NCBI GenBank assembly: GCA_040285825.1
Contig: JAUPSS010000006.1
Coordinates: 806,001-870,000 of the forward strand
DNA: 64,000 bases
Direction: 5' to 3'
Source: Eukaryota sp. TZLM1-RC
Taxonomy: Eukaryota > Metamonada: BaSk clade
Below the pieces are notes generated by a model that worked only from the letters and a program-made list of their open reading frames with translations, had not been told where the DNA came from and did no database searches. Position numbers and translations under genes: made by a program. Shown piece after piece: positions 35,421 through 45,299 of this stretch. Position 1 is the stretch's first letter. Each line of letters opens with the position of its first letter.

Positions 35421-36299
35421 TAATTTCTAGTCCTGAATTCGATTGAGCAGACTAAAGACTTGTTCTTGGTTCGATTCAACGCACAACGGCCTATTGTTTG
35501 AAGTAACTGAGGTTGACAAATAACTTTATCAGCCGCATGGAGAAATATGAAGAAGGATGAACCGGAATAAAATTTTATGTAAGTAGTCTTCTTTACCCAA
35601 TCAACATCAACCCTCCTATTTTTTTTGAAGATAGTCAGAGACAAACAGATTCTTACTCACATTTTTCGCCCATTCGACAATATCAAAGGTCTTTAATTTG
35701 TTTTAAACAAACTACACTTAAGCTGAATACCAAATGAGTTTATTCATGTCTTACAGAAAACCTAATAATAATACTGAGTTTATAATGTAATAATCATATG
35801 TCCATTAAAACTGAGAATTTATTGACGTAATGACTCTATCTCAGAATCATCGGACAAACAATACATCCTATACAAATGTACTATACAATATACAATACTA
35901 TATAGTACTCAGTCTGCTTATGAGACTACAGAAATGAACGACCGAATAAAGGACTAAACTAGTTTATACTTTAGTCCGAAGTTTATTCCGAAGTTTAGTG
36001 ATTTGCCAATTTATGAAAATCAGAAATTCTGATATTTTTTAAGATACACATATTCACTTATTAATATTTAAATATTTTCAAATATTACTAGTATTCACTT
36101 ACTAAGGACACGTTGTTTGCACGTATGTTCAAACAACGATGTTCCAGCACATGCCGTTTTTAGTGCACTATGATCAAAGCTCAACATTGAGCACAGACTA
36201 TTGTATTGATGCACAATTGCTTTGTCATGACCAGTCTCATTACACAGTCTGACGAACTCGTTCCTTTCTTCAAGTATTTTAAATAATATTATTATTATT

Positions 36300-37416
36300 C
36301 TAATTCTAATTATTATAATAATTTTCAAGTATATTACCATTGAGTGATTGCGGAAAGCACTGATTCCATTTTTTCTACATCAATTTTAGAAATTTCTTCA
36401 TTTGATGCAAAAACACTAGAACTTTGTGTTGTCACTAATTAATCTTCCCAATCTTTAAATCTTTCAGAAAACTCCAGTATTACATTTCAGCATCCGTCGA
36501 TAAAAGCACACGAAGTGAGAATTGAGGCTTTAGTGTTCACCATAATAACTAAAACGCCATAATGTGGACTAAGAAAAGCATGATCAGGAATTTGGGACAT
36601 TTCACACCCTAGTAATTGTGACATCACTTTTGCAAGGAATAGATTTCCAAAACAATTGTTTGGATTTCTTTCCTCCTGTGAAACACAAGTTGCTTCTCAA
36701 GTATTTGACTCTGAGTGGTGAATTTCTGCTCCCAAAACTTCAGTTATTGTTTGTGCATTAGCAGGGTTTCTATCACAAATGAACACAAATTCCTTATTGG
36801 ATTGTAGCCGAATGTTTTTGATATTCAAGAAAAAACTTTCCAATTCACTTACTAAATAAATATAATTAAAGAAAAATTACTCAATTTTCTGTTCCTTTCA
36901 TTTCAAAAAAACTGCAGAAAATTGCCAGCTGCATCTTTTTTGGTAAGATCCACCAATTTACCTTTATATTTTGGTCTTAGATGTGTTCATGTCAGGTAAG
37001 CTAGATGGGCTGGTTTTGCCTTAGCTTCTTCGTAACGAACACTGCACCAAAATGGCGCAAATGTTTTGGGCTAACGTTTGAAAACACAAAAAGCGTCAAG
37101 TTGATGAGTGGTTAGCAAATCTTTTGATTTCCCAATCAGTTGATGTTTCGTATGTACATTGCATGTAGAAATTACATGATTCAACAACCGCCTCCTGGTC
37201 TAACTCAAAATATTGATGCGACGAAGGTGGTGGTTATAACCATGTGTGGATATCACCAAAAATTGTACCTTTATTCAGTTTTTTAGCTAAAATAATCATG
37301 CTTGAACAAATTTTGAAATGATTAAAGAATTTTGGATGAATGTTGGCTTTGATGTTATTGTCAGTCTTAGCCAAACGTGACTTTCTGTTTATGAAAGCTA
37401 TCACGTCATCACTCAT
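36300..37416 (-). pseudogene. Long decayed gene of unknown function
   Basis: From MSDDVIAFINRKSRLAK the minus strand carries protein-like text across two frames for about 1.1 kb: ANIHPKFFNHFKICSSMIIL, FAPFWCSVRYEEAKAKPAHL, NKEFVFICDRNPANAQTITE, NLFLAKVMSQLLGCEMSQIP, HAFLSPHYGVLVIMVNTKAS. At least six stops break it. A related C-terminal piece (LGCKMSQITVHAYVSPH) is on the plus strand at 49.64-49.86 kb, so this is a repeated gene or element. I do not recognise the family. AT-only dinucleotide-like bases near 36.28 kb mark its end. Confidence 0.4.
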
Positions 37417-37419
37417 TTA

Positions 37420-38572
37420 AATCGAACTTATTTTAGACCCAACATTATTGTGCCACTGAACGCCTTATAAATTCATCCTTTTTCTTGAATGTACCATAAA
37501 TTAAATTTTTATTTAATGTTTTTTTACAAAATTCCATTTTAGTAAAACACTGTACAGTAACAAAAATACTTCAATAACACTATACGACTTGAAAATTTGC
37601 TTGCAAAATCTGCCCCGTGTTCTTTTCGTGGCCTTCGATTTGAGGCTGTTCATAAGCAGCGGGATTTCTACGCGTATCTTTTGTACTGAAATGCAATCCT
37701 CTAGTTTTTTGGGGTTTACGTGCTAATGGCATTTCCTGAGCAGTGTCAACGAATTTCGAAAGATGTTAGGCATTTGATGCCGTTAGGCAGATGAACACAC
37801 GAAGGAGAGAGAGAAATCTAAGTTTATCAATAAAACTGATTCATAAACGAGTATCACGTCATCAGTCGAAATACAAAGAAACCTAGTAATTCAATTTAAG
37901 TTCGACAACAGCATATTAACCTGTTGTTGTTCTTCAGTCAGAGAGGCAGTAGTGAACATTTCCAAAGGAGCAGTTGCAATTGGATCAAAACATTCCTGGG
38001 CATGACAAACATGACACTGTACTTAAACAGCGATATTGTATATTTTTTGAAAAAAAATTTTTTGTTTTATTTAAATTTTATTTTACAACTTTGGCAAACA
38101 ATCTAATTCTCTTCTTTAACCACGGCAACAAAGATTTCCACAACTATTGCGGTAGTTGCGCTCAAAGACGAGGCTCCATGCCGGATGTGTACTTTTATGA
38201 AGGGAGTGCAGTTTGAAGCCCTCAGTGGGTGTCTCGTTCAAAGTTGTGGACATGTAGTTTTTGAATAAATGTGTCTATATCGATTAAACGTTTATATTTT
38301 GTACAAAAGATTCAATTTGTCATAACACCATGACAGCAGTGTTGATTGTCATGACAAGTCATGACAATAATGACATGACACTTTTGACATGACGTCATGC
38401 CCAGGTATGGTTCAAAATGAGAAACAGAATGGAGAGGAGATGGCATAGTGCTATTTTCAATTTTTTTCATTCAGTCCATGGACTTCTTGTTTTATTGTTT
38501 TATTCTTGTTTTATTCCGCATGAAAAGTAACATTTTTTCCCAAAAAAATTAATTTTCGACAATTTCATTTAA
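37420..38572. other. Upstream region of the RING-kinase gene
   Basis: No gene I can support. Contains two CACGTCATCA words nearby (37402 and 37855) and, at 38.33-38.40 kb, a cluster of CATGAC repeats ending in a perfect TGACGTCA. A plus-strand frame of 80 codons has no domain. Confidence 0.4.
38390..38397. promoter_or_regulatory. CRE-like palindrome TGACGTCA
   Basis: A perfect bZIP/CREB-type site 176 bp before the start codon of the RING-kinase gene, at the end of a 65-bp cluster with six or so CATGAC words on both strands. Regulatory use is inferred from motif and position only. Confidence 0.3.
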
Positions 38573-39772
38573 ATGATCGATCCTCCTGAGAGTTTCTTCT
38601 GTGTTATTCACCAGGGGATCCTTGTTAATCCTGCGGTACTTCGATGTGGCCACAGCTTCTGTCAGGACTGCATTCACCAATGTCTCGACAAAGTTTCCAA
38701 ATGTCCATCCTGTCGGAAGGAGGCCAAGCGTGAAGACGTTGCAGTTAACTACCAGCTGAGAGATCTCATGGCTGACGTTCTGAAGCCTACAATCATTAAT
38801 GCTTCTGACATCGATTCCACCAATCTTTTAGTTCGAACTACAAGGGCTCAACTTTTTACTGGTCGCTATGTAACAAAATCGATGGTGTGGAAACAACCAT
38901 ACTGTACTTCTGACAATGTAAATTCTGTAAAAGATGATCTTGTACGTATCTTCCAGCTTTTCGAGGCACTTAGTGACATTGAACAATTTGTTGTCATCTA
39001 TGGTGTTACCCTTGACCCCCCTGGGCTAGTCCAGGAGCGACTTTCATGTTCCATTCAACAATGCTTGCATTTGAAGCGATCCATCTCCTTAGAGGAAGCG
39101 GAAATCATCATGGAAGATGTTGCCACTAGTATGTTTGCCCTCCATGATAATGGATTTGTCCATAGGGACATTTCTAGCTGCAGTGTTCTACTCAGGGTTC
39201 GTCAAAGTGCCATAACTGCTGCAAAAATTGGTGATATCGATGACTCTAGAACTAAAAATGCTTCTCTTACTCAGTCTGTTTTTGGAACCGCAGCGTATAT
39301 GGCACCCGAGGTCTTATTTGGACAATGTACCAAAGCCAGTCCAAAAGCTGACATTTTTGCTACAGGTGTCCTGTTTTGGGCAGTTCTTACAAACCAAGAC
39401 CCCTCACATATGGCCCAAAATGATCCTTTGCTACAACTCAAGCGATTGAAATCACATGGTGCTGCTCTTATTATCATAGATTTGCTGCCGTTTAAATGGA
39501 AGTCACTTGTTTGCTCTATGACTCAATCAAATCCCGAGGATCGTTCTTCTGCAGACCATGTACTTGCCACAGTAAAGATGAATCTAATTGGAGGAGATGT
39601 ATTATCTGCTACATATGTCCTCAAAGCTCCACTACCCCACCAGCGAATTTCGTCAAAAAATTTGCAGAGTTCAGTCCGAAGAATATCACGGCCTCAGAAA
39701 TGGCAACTGACAAGAACCAAAAAGCTGAATTTAGGAGACGCCAAACTGATAATGCATCTAAAGTTTATGTAA
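38573..39772 (+). CDS. RING finger plus protein-kinase-like protein
   Basis: Starts at ATG after a stop-rich AT leader. Residues 8-50 form a RING-type finger: C10-x2-H13, C25-G-H27-x2-C30-x2-C33, C44-x2-C47; His replaces the usual second Cys. RING fingers bind E2 enzymes in ubiquitin transfer. Residues about 95-340 resemble a protein kinase C-lobe: HRDISSCSVLL at 197-207, FGTAAYMAPEVLF around 238-249, a short weak N-lobe with K107 as possible ATP lysine. The HRD Asp is present, but the Mg-binding Asn is Ser204 and DFG reads DID (221-223), so it is probably a pseudokinase. After about residue 350 the frame drifts into a basic tail; the LRR part continues in another frame, so the full gene was longer. 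Ubiquitin signalling scaffold is an inference. Confidence 0.75.
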   Translation: MIDPPESFFCVIHQGILVNPAVLRCGHSFCQDCIHQCLDKVSKCPSCRKEAKREDVAVNYQLRDLMADVLKPTIINASDIDSTNLLVRTTRAQLFTGRYVTKSMVWKQPYCTSDNVNSVKDDLVRIFQLFEALSDIEQFVVIYGVTLDPPGLVQERLSCSIQQCLHLKRSISLEEAEIIMEDVATSMFALHDNGFVHRDISSCSVLLRVRQSAITAAKIGDIDDSRTKNASLTQSVFGTAAYMAPEVLFGQCTKASPKADIFATGVLFWAVLTNQDPSHMAQNDPLLQLKRLKSHGAALIIIDLLPFKWKSLVCSMTQSNPEDRSSADHVLATVKMNLIGGDVLSATYVLKAPLPHQRISSKNLQSSVRRISRPQKWQLTRTKKLNLGDAKLIMHLKFM

Positions 39773-40269
39773 ATTCGTATCACATAGGTTCTGTGGTTGA
39801 ACAGAATGTCCAGGATGTAATCCATGGTGAACGAGCCAGTGTTGATCTTAGTCTGAACGAGATTGATGATCAGGATGCTTGTGCTCTTGCTGATGCTGAA
39901 ACTAATCAATCACTTTGTAGTTTAAACCTTTAGTTCAACAACGTCTGTAATCAAGGTGCTTGTGCACTTGCTCGTGCTCTGGAAACTAATCAAACACTTT
40001 CTTGTTTGGACCTTGGGGATAACAACATTGGAAAGGAAGGTGCTTGTGCACTGGCCCGGGCTCTTGAATCTAATAGAACACTTTGCAGTTTTGAGTCTTT
40101 AGAACAATTACATTGGTGATGTTGGTGCTTGTGCATTTGTTAGAGCTCTTGAATCGAATTCAACTCTTTCTAATTTGAATCTTTGTGACAACAACATTGG
40201 TGATTCAATTCAGTCAAGACTCAAACAAATTGCATCTCATCAACCTTCCCTTTTAATTTCTTGTGAATA
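39640..40269 (+). pseudogene. LRR (ribonuclease-inhibitor type) tail of the RING-kinase gene, broken
   Basis: In the frame one base off, PQSSTTPPANFVKKF leads into 28-residue leucine-rich repeats: SLCSLNL-stop-FNNV, GACALARALETNQTLSCLDL, GDNNIGKEGACALARALESN, then after one extra T, LSL-stop-NNYIGDVGACAFV and LSNLNLCDNNIGDS, ending QPSLLISCE-TAA. Two TAG stops fall at the same place in two repeats. The upstream frame change has no convincing GT-AG intron. So the RING-kinase-LRR protein is broken in at least four places here, unless the homopolymer changes are sequencing errors. Confidence 0.65.
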
Positions 40270-40336
40270 AATCGTCCATTTTTGTAAATTTATTCCACAT
40301 TTGATGGAAACAGAAATAACGGAACACAGGCTTATT

Positions 40337-40418
40337 TTATAGTGTTGAGCTACTGACAAGTCGAAATTGTAGGACATTTATAGTGTTGAGCCACTGACAA
40401 GTCGAAATTGTAGGACAT
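40337..40418 (+). repeat. Tandem duplication, 2 x 41 bp
   Basis: The unit starting TTATAGTGTTGAGC and ending TTGTAGGACAT occurs twice in a row with one difference. Lies 70 bp after the LRR stop; probably a 3' untranslated or intergenic duplication. Confidence 0.85.
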
Positions 40419-40419
40419 G

Positions 40420-41079
40420 GAAAAAACCTTACTTTTTATTGTCGATGAATAAGCTACTTTTTCCAAAGTTAAAGCTAAAGCCGGAAAACCCCTAAATTCA
40501 ACGCTACAATGACTGCGAGTAAAACTAAATGAAATTCCAGACCAGAAGTCTTGTATACGCTGTCTGGATGTTCCATTGTCAAGATCTCAACTACATATAC
40601 AATGCAACCAATATGATGAATTTCAAACAATTGATGTTACTGATTAATGTTATTGAGAAATATTTATTTAAACCATGTTTTGGGTGACTACATCTGTATG
40701 ACTACTCTAAATTAATGGAGTTAATTCTTGTTTACAACGAAGTTTGTTCTTGTCTCTAATAATTAATGATTCTAATAATAGCATCGTCATCTTTTTTTTG
40801 TCAAAATTTTTGAAACTGTTTGCTTATAAACCTGTGATATCAATGAAATCAGTATATATAGAAAGAAAGTCAGGTCTTTGCTGTTTGCATGAGAAGGTGT
40901 TTGGCAAATGTAAGTACAACAGATTGTGTTATGTGTTTCTGACAATTTCTAATGTTGTGTTTCATATCATGAGGTTTCATATCATCACTGAATGAGTTCT
41001 TAACCAACTACAAATGATTAGGCACATTTATTATTCTAAAGTTACATTTTAATAACTGAACAGGATACATTGTGGCAAT
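40420..41079. other. Intergenic, no gene supported
   Basis: Only an 83-codon plus-strand frame without a domain. The methyltransferase gene ends toward it from the minus strand. Confidence 0.4.
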
Positions 41080-41757
41080 TTATTCGGCAGTTTCTTCTTC
41101 CTTAGCTTCGGTCTCTGACTCGGAACGTTGCATAATATACACATAGAAATAATTTGACGGATTGTCTGAACCTTCTTCGAGTCCAAGCATAGACTTGGGC
41201 ACCGTCTTGGTTTCAACATTCCAGTTAAGTCCTTGACGCTTAAAGTGATCTTCTCTGGATTCAGGTTGACCGTAGGTTACATTGACATAGACACCATCTG
41301 GTTTAAGAATGCGATTGATTTCCTTGTGGGCAGCATAGACGTTTTCGAAACTATCCTTTCCGCAAAGAAGAGCATCCATAGTACCCTTATCGAGTACAAT
41401 ATCAAAGGACTCTGATGGGAAATCAAGCTTGCGAACATCCATAGTTACCCATTCTAGTTCTGGAGCGGATTCCTTGTATTTCTCACGCATCTGGTCGATG
41501 ACTAAATCAGAAATATCCATGGAAACGATGTTTTTGTATCCCTCTTCATAAAGTTGATAGGAAAGGCCTAAAGTGAGAATTCAAAGATAATACATACGAG
41601 AGTTACCACAACCTACAACCAAAATCCGAGCATTTTCGTTCAAATGAGGAGCAAGGATCTCACGGAGATTAACGTATGTGAGATACCAATCGAAATTAGT
41701 GTTGGGTTCCTTCTTGTAGCGTTCGTTCCAGTAGTGGGGATCGGCGTATTCGGGCAT
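41080..41757 (-). CDS. eEF1A lysine methyltransferase 4-like SAM methyltransferase
   Basis: A class I (seven-beta-strand) methyltransferase of the METTL13/EEF1AKMT4 group, which methylate lysines of elongation factor eEF1A in the cytosol. Two exons joined across a 30-nt intron give 215 residues. Visible: Y9-W10-x2-R13-Y14 at the N-terminus (YWxxRY is typical), motif I ARILVVGCGNSRLS (43-56) for AdoMet, acid D71 after it, MDVRKLDFP (96-104), and DKGTMDALLCG (113-123), the family's D-K-G-T-x-D-A-L signature. Length is near that of stand-alone EEF1AKMT4. The C-terminus is acidic and low complexity. The start ATG is the first in frame and gives the conserved N-terminus. The exact substrate is inferred from the family. 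Confidence 0.88.
41568..41597 (-). other. 30-nt spliceosomal intron
   Basis: On the minus strand begins GTATGT and ends TTTAG, and contains an in-frame TGA. Removing it joins GCGNS to RLSYQLY and restores the family's conserved GCGNS-x-LS. Very short for a spliceosomal intron. Confidence 0.85.
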
Positions 41758-41989
41758 TGGCTAGGAGTTGTGAATGGTCTTGTGAAATTCATTAAATTCA
41801 CTCACTTAACTATTGACACGTCATCATCACTTCTTGATATAGATAACATTAGCTGACCACTGTCATAATGGACGTTATGTGTTGACCGTCTTGCATTCTG
41901 ATAAATACAGTGTAAACTTATGGGTGTGGACACAAAGTTTCTTCTCCTTATCAGGTCTACATCACTCAATTACCAACTTTTATGGCTCA

Positions 41990-42310
41990 ACAGCCATTAT
42001 GTCCCTCTTAATCGTAAATGTTATACAGTATTGTCTTTTTCTGATCAACATTGCGTCATTGCTTTTCAGAATTCGAGACATCGTTGCTACTATCAAAAAG
42101 TATCTTGTCAGGCTCTGAAAATCTTGTTTCTGTTGGTATCCAATGGGATCAACCTTTTGGAGCGAAACAGATTGATCAAATGGATATTATGTTTTCTTAC
42201 TGACTGTCTACAAAGGATCCCTTATTTAAAACAATAGATAAGCAGCGTGGCACCTTTGTACTTTGTACTGAACGAAAAACGCACTTTTTCGTATGTTTTT
42301 CTTTCAAAAA
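41990..42310 (+). pseudogene. Possible TerD-like remnant
   Basis: One plus-strand frame reads SLLLSKSILSGSENLVSVGI, QWDQPFGAKQIDQMDIMFSY, stop, then LSTKDPLFKTIDKQRGTF. The pattern LSK...L..V.VGxxWD...G...ID.D resembles the start of a TerD domain. Weak and broken; chance is possible. Remainder of 41.83-42.56 kb holds nothing I can name. Confidence 0.2.
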
Positions 42311-42561
42311 TGTGGTTTAACAAACATCACCAGTTCTTGCACATATCCGTTGTTGCTCAGTTCTACAAATACAATGTTTTTACTCAAAATTTTTTTAAAA
42401 ATAATTAATTTTATAAAATTAAAAAAACAAATCATCAGAATACAAAACACCACAATTTGAAAGAAAAACAATTGTGCGGGAGTGTAACTTTGAGTTGGGT
42501 TTGATCCTATCTCTCTTCAATCAATCTACTTGTTTCTTTATTTTATTTGAAACAGGTTTAC

Positions 42562-42873
42562 ATGGAAAATCAACTTCAACAATTCTTTCAGTCATATCTT
42601 TCAAATAACATGGAACTGACCAAACAATATTGGAATGTAACTCTTTAGGGAAATTTCAAATCATTGAGAAAAGCAAAGATGGGTTACAGAGAATACTGCA
42701 GTTTGGTTCTGTGCGGCCTGAGTTACACTGATGTAACAGAACAATGCCAAAATTACACTGTTGTAAGCAGTGATCCAGAATACACAATTTGCTTCACTAA
42801 CAATCATGGTGTTTCGACTTATTTATTAAATACATTATATTGCCAGAAATTCAATGAATCAATTGCATCATGA
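42562..42873 (+). pseudogene. Unknown small ORF with one in-frame TAG
   Basis: From ATG: MENQLQQFFQSYLSNNMELT, then KQYWNVTL, TAG, GNFKSLRKAKMGYREYCSLV, ending FNESIAS-stop. Reads as one 103-residue protein apart from the TAG at codon 29. No domain recognised. It ends about 100 bp before ERCC2 on the same strand. Confidence 0.35.
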
Positions 42874-42973
42874 CAATCAGCTATTTCCAAACATTATATT
42901 CCTTGCAGACGATCTATTGTCTTCTTGAATAACTTTATTCTGCAACCATACAGCATCTCACAGCACCACCATC

Positions 42974-45298
42974 ATGGAACTCAATATCGATGGTCTCCGT
43001 GTAGCCTTTCCATACTCTCACGTTTATCCTGAGCAAGTTCGCTACATGTTTTATGTCAAAAAAACACTTGAACTCAATGGCAATGGTATTCTTGAAATGC
43101 CAACAGGAGCTGGTAAAACTGTTGCTCTCCTCACAGTCTCTCTTGCCTTTCAACTTCACAAAAAACTCACTGGGTCACCCATTGGAAAAATTCTATACTG
43201 CACCAGAACCATTCCTGAAATCACCCAAGTCATGGAAGAAGTGAACAGGTGTGTGGAAGCACTGTCCATACTTGATATAAGACCCGATCACAAACCAAAA
43301 TGTCTTGCTCTTTCGTCGCGTAAAGCTTTGTGTATTCATCCTGATGTTAAATCATCCAACCAAATAGATATAGACTCTCAATGTTTTTCAATGACAGCTC
43401 CCTTTGTTCGGAATGGTGATATTGAAGATATACGTTCGTGTAGCTACTATGATGCTTTTGATGTGGACGATCCTCCAGTTATTGCAGGAGGAGTTTTTTC
43501 TTTGAAATCTCTACAAGCCTATGGTCAGGTTAACAATATTTGTCCATATTTCTTGGCAAGAAAATCAATATATTCAGCGGATTTAGTTGTAATGAGTTAT
43601 CTCTATTTAATTGATCCAAAAGTTTCAAATGTAATTGAGTCACATAAACTTATAGAAAATTCAATAATACTGCTAGATGAGGCTCATAACCTCGATGATT
43701 CGTGTTTGTCTTCATATTCAATAGATTTATCATTACAAATTCTTTCACATGCAACAGTATCTATAACAAAACTGACAACAAAACTAGCTGAAAACAAAAG
43801 CAAGGTGATGGCAGCTATAGAGTCTGAGTTTAAATCAGCATTGGTGAGAAGTGGCAAGATAATAGGTGGTTTGATTCCCGATGCCGTTCTCCCTGCTGAT
43901 CTCAGAATCAAGGCTGTTCCTTTTAGCTTAAAAAAGGCGGAGTTCTTCTTATCTATATCGAGGAGAATTGTTGATCATTTCCGGACATTGTTGAAGAAAT
44001 ACAGTCCTGAATCAGGAACATCGTTCTCTGCACAAACACGATATGTCATCCCTTCAATGTTTGTCACCGAACTTGAGGAAGCTCTAGCATTGACGTCAGA
44101 GCAACTTCAAATGCTACCAAAGATATTTTCTTCAGTCATTACTGCCCTAGAGATTGTAGATGTTGGTTCATATGCTGCTTTATCATCTGTGCTAACATTC
44201 TGTCAGCTTGTGTCAACTTTTGATGATGGTTTTCTTGTTGTATTTGAACCATCCACTGTGTCTGCAGGGTTTCTACCCCCCTCTGGTGTTGCACACCAAA
44301 CAGGAAGACTGCGGTGTGCGTGTTTAGATTCATCATTAGCGATGAAGAACATTATCACGAAGAACAATTCCATCATTCTTACTTCTGCAACTCTTACCCC
44401 TCTGGATGTACTTCCTCGCATCCTAGGCCTTTCCGTTCTGATCAGTGAGTCCTTCCCTCTATCACTTCCTAGATCTGCTGCTTTACCTTTGGTGGTCACC
44501 AAGGGAGATGATCAAAGTAATCTTAGCACTCGTTTCACAGTTCGCAGTAACGCTTCTGTCCTTCGCAACTACGCCTTACTAATCTCAAACATTTGCTCTA
44601 GTACCCCTGATGGCGTTGTGGTGTTCTTCCCTTCCAATAGCTATCTCCTATCTTGTCTATCCCTATGGAAAGAACTTGATATGATCCAGTTATTCACCAA
44701 GCACAAAATCCTGTTAATTGAAAACTCAACCGATCAATCTGTAGTATCTGACCACATTGTAGCGTCGTATTCCGGAAGAGGGTCGCTTCTCTTTGCGGTG
44801 GTGAGAGGTAGAGTTTCTGAAGGTGTCGATCTACAGGGCCCCATAGCCAGAGCAGTGATACTGCTAGGTTTGCCATTTCGTAATATAAGTGATCCTTGTC
44901 TCAAAGCACGGCTTGGTTATGTTAGTGTTAAATATGGAGTCTCTGAATCTGATTGGTTAGTGTGGGATGCTCTTAGGGCTTCTATTCAGTGTGTCGGCCG
45001 AGCTATTCGGTCTAAGGATGATTATGCACTAATTGTGCTTGCCGATAAGCGGTTTAATCAATCAAATAGATTGGAAAAATTACCACCTTGGCTGAGGAAA
45101 TTTGTAGTCGATCAAAATTTAAATATTTCGGTTGATTTTACCAGTGGATTGGCCCAGAATTTCTTTAGGGAAATGTCAAAAAAACTTGATCCAGAACTTT
45201 TGGAAAATAGTATTTTTTCTAGAGAAAAAGCTACCTTGTTATTAGGGGACTTGGTTGAGAGCTTTAGTAGTAAATTTTCTGGTTATAGTGAAACATAA
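42974..45298 (+). CDS. ERCC2: TFIIH helicase subunit XPD (ERCC2/Rad3)
   Basis: A 5'-3' DNA helicase with an iron-sulfur cluster; in TFIIH it opens DNA for nucleotide excision repair and supports transcription initiation in the nucleus. 774 residues, against about 760 in human, intronless. Residues 1-30 carry the family start (IDGLRVAFPYSHVYPEQVRY). Walker A TGAGKT at 44-49 puts the Lys at 48, as in human XPD. The four cluster cysteines are C120, C137, C156 and C190. DEAH box at 235-238. Later: ILTSATLTPLDVLPRILG, VRGRVSEGVDL, and QCVGRAIRSKDDYALIVLAD (motif VI). LPPWLRKF and NLNISVD follow as in human. All catalytic elements look intact. The start ATG is the one that gives the conserved N-terminus. 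Divergent from the methyltransferase gene with 1.2 kb between. Confidence 0.97.
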   Translation: MELNIDGLRVAFPYSHVYPEQVRYMFYVKKTLELNGNGILEMPTGAGKTVALLTVSLAFQLHKKLTGSPIGKILYCTRTIPEITQVMEEVNRCVEALSILDIRPDHKPKCLALSSRKALCIHPDVKSSNQIDIDSQCFSMTAPFVRNGDIEDIRSCSYYDAFDVDDPPVIAGGVFSLKSLQAYGQVNNICPYFLARKSIYSADLVVMSYLYLIDPKVSNVIESHKLIENSIILLDEAHNLDDSCLSSYSIDLSLQILSHATVSITKLTTKLAENKSKVMAAIESEFKSALVRSGKIIGGLIPDAVLPADLRIKAVPFSLKKAEFFLSISRRIVDHFRTLLKKYSPESGTSFSAQTRYVIPSMFVTELEEALALTSEQLQMLPKIFSSVITALEIVDVGSYAALSSVLTFCQLVSTFDDGFLVVFEPSTVSAGFLPPSGVAHQTGRLRCACLDSSLAMKNIITKNNSIILTSATLTPLDVLPRILGLSVLISESFPLSLPRSAALPLVVTKGDDQSNLSTRFTVRSNASVLRNYALLISNICSSTPDGVVVFFPSNSYLLSCLSLWKELDMIQLFTKHKILLIENSTDQSVVSDHIVASYSGRGSLLFAVVRGRVSEGVDLQGPIARAVILLGLPFRNISDPCLKARLGYVSVKYGVSESDWLVWDALRASIQCVGRAIRSKDDYALIVLADKRFNQSNRLEKLPPWLRKFVVDQNLNISVDFTSGLAQNFFREMSKKLDPELLENSIFSREKATLLLGDLVESFSSKFSGYSET

Positions 45299-45299
45299 A

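Noticed and set aside
39599-39669. An intron of about 71 nt joining the kinase and LRR frames
   Set aside because: Length would restore the frame, but the donor GTATTA and acceptor CAGAG are poor compared with GTATGT...TTTAG in the methyltransferase, and later stops remain.
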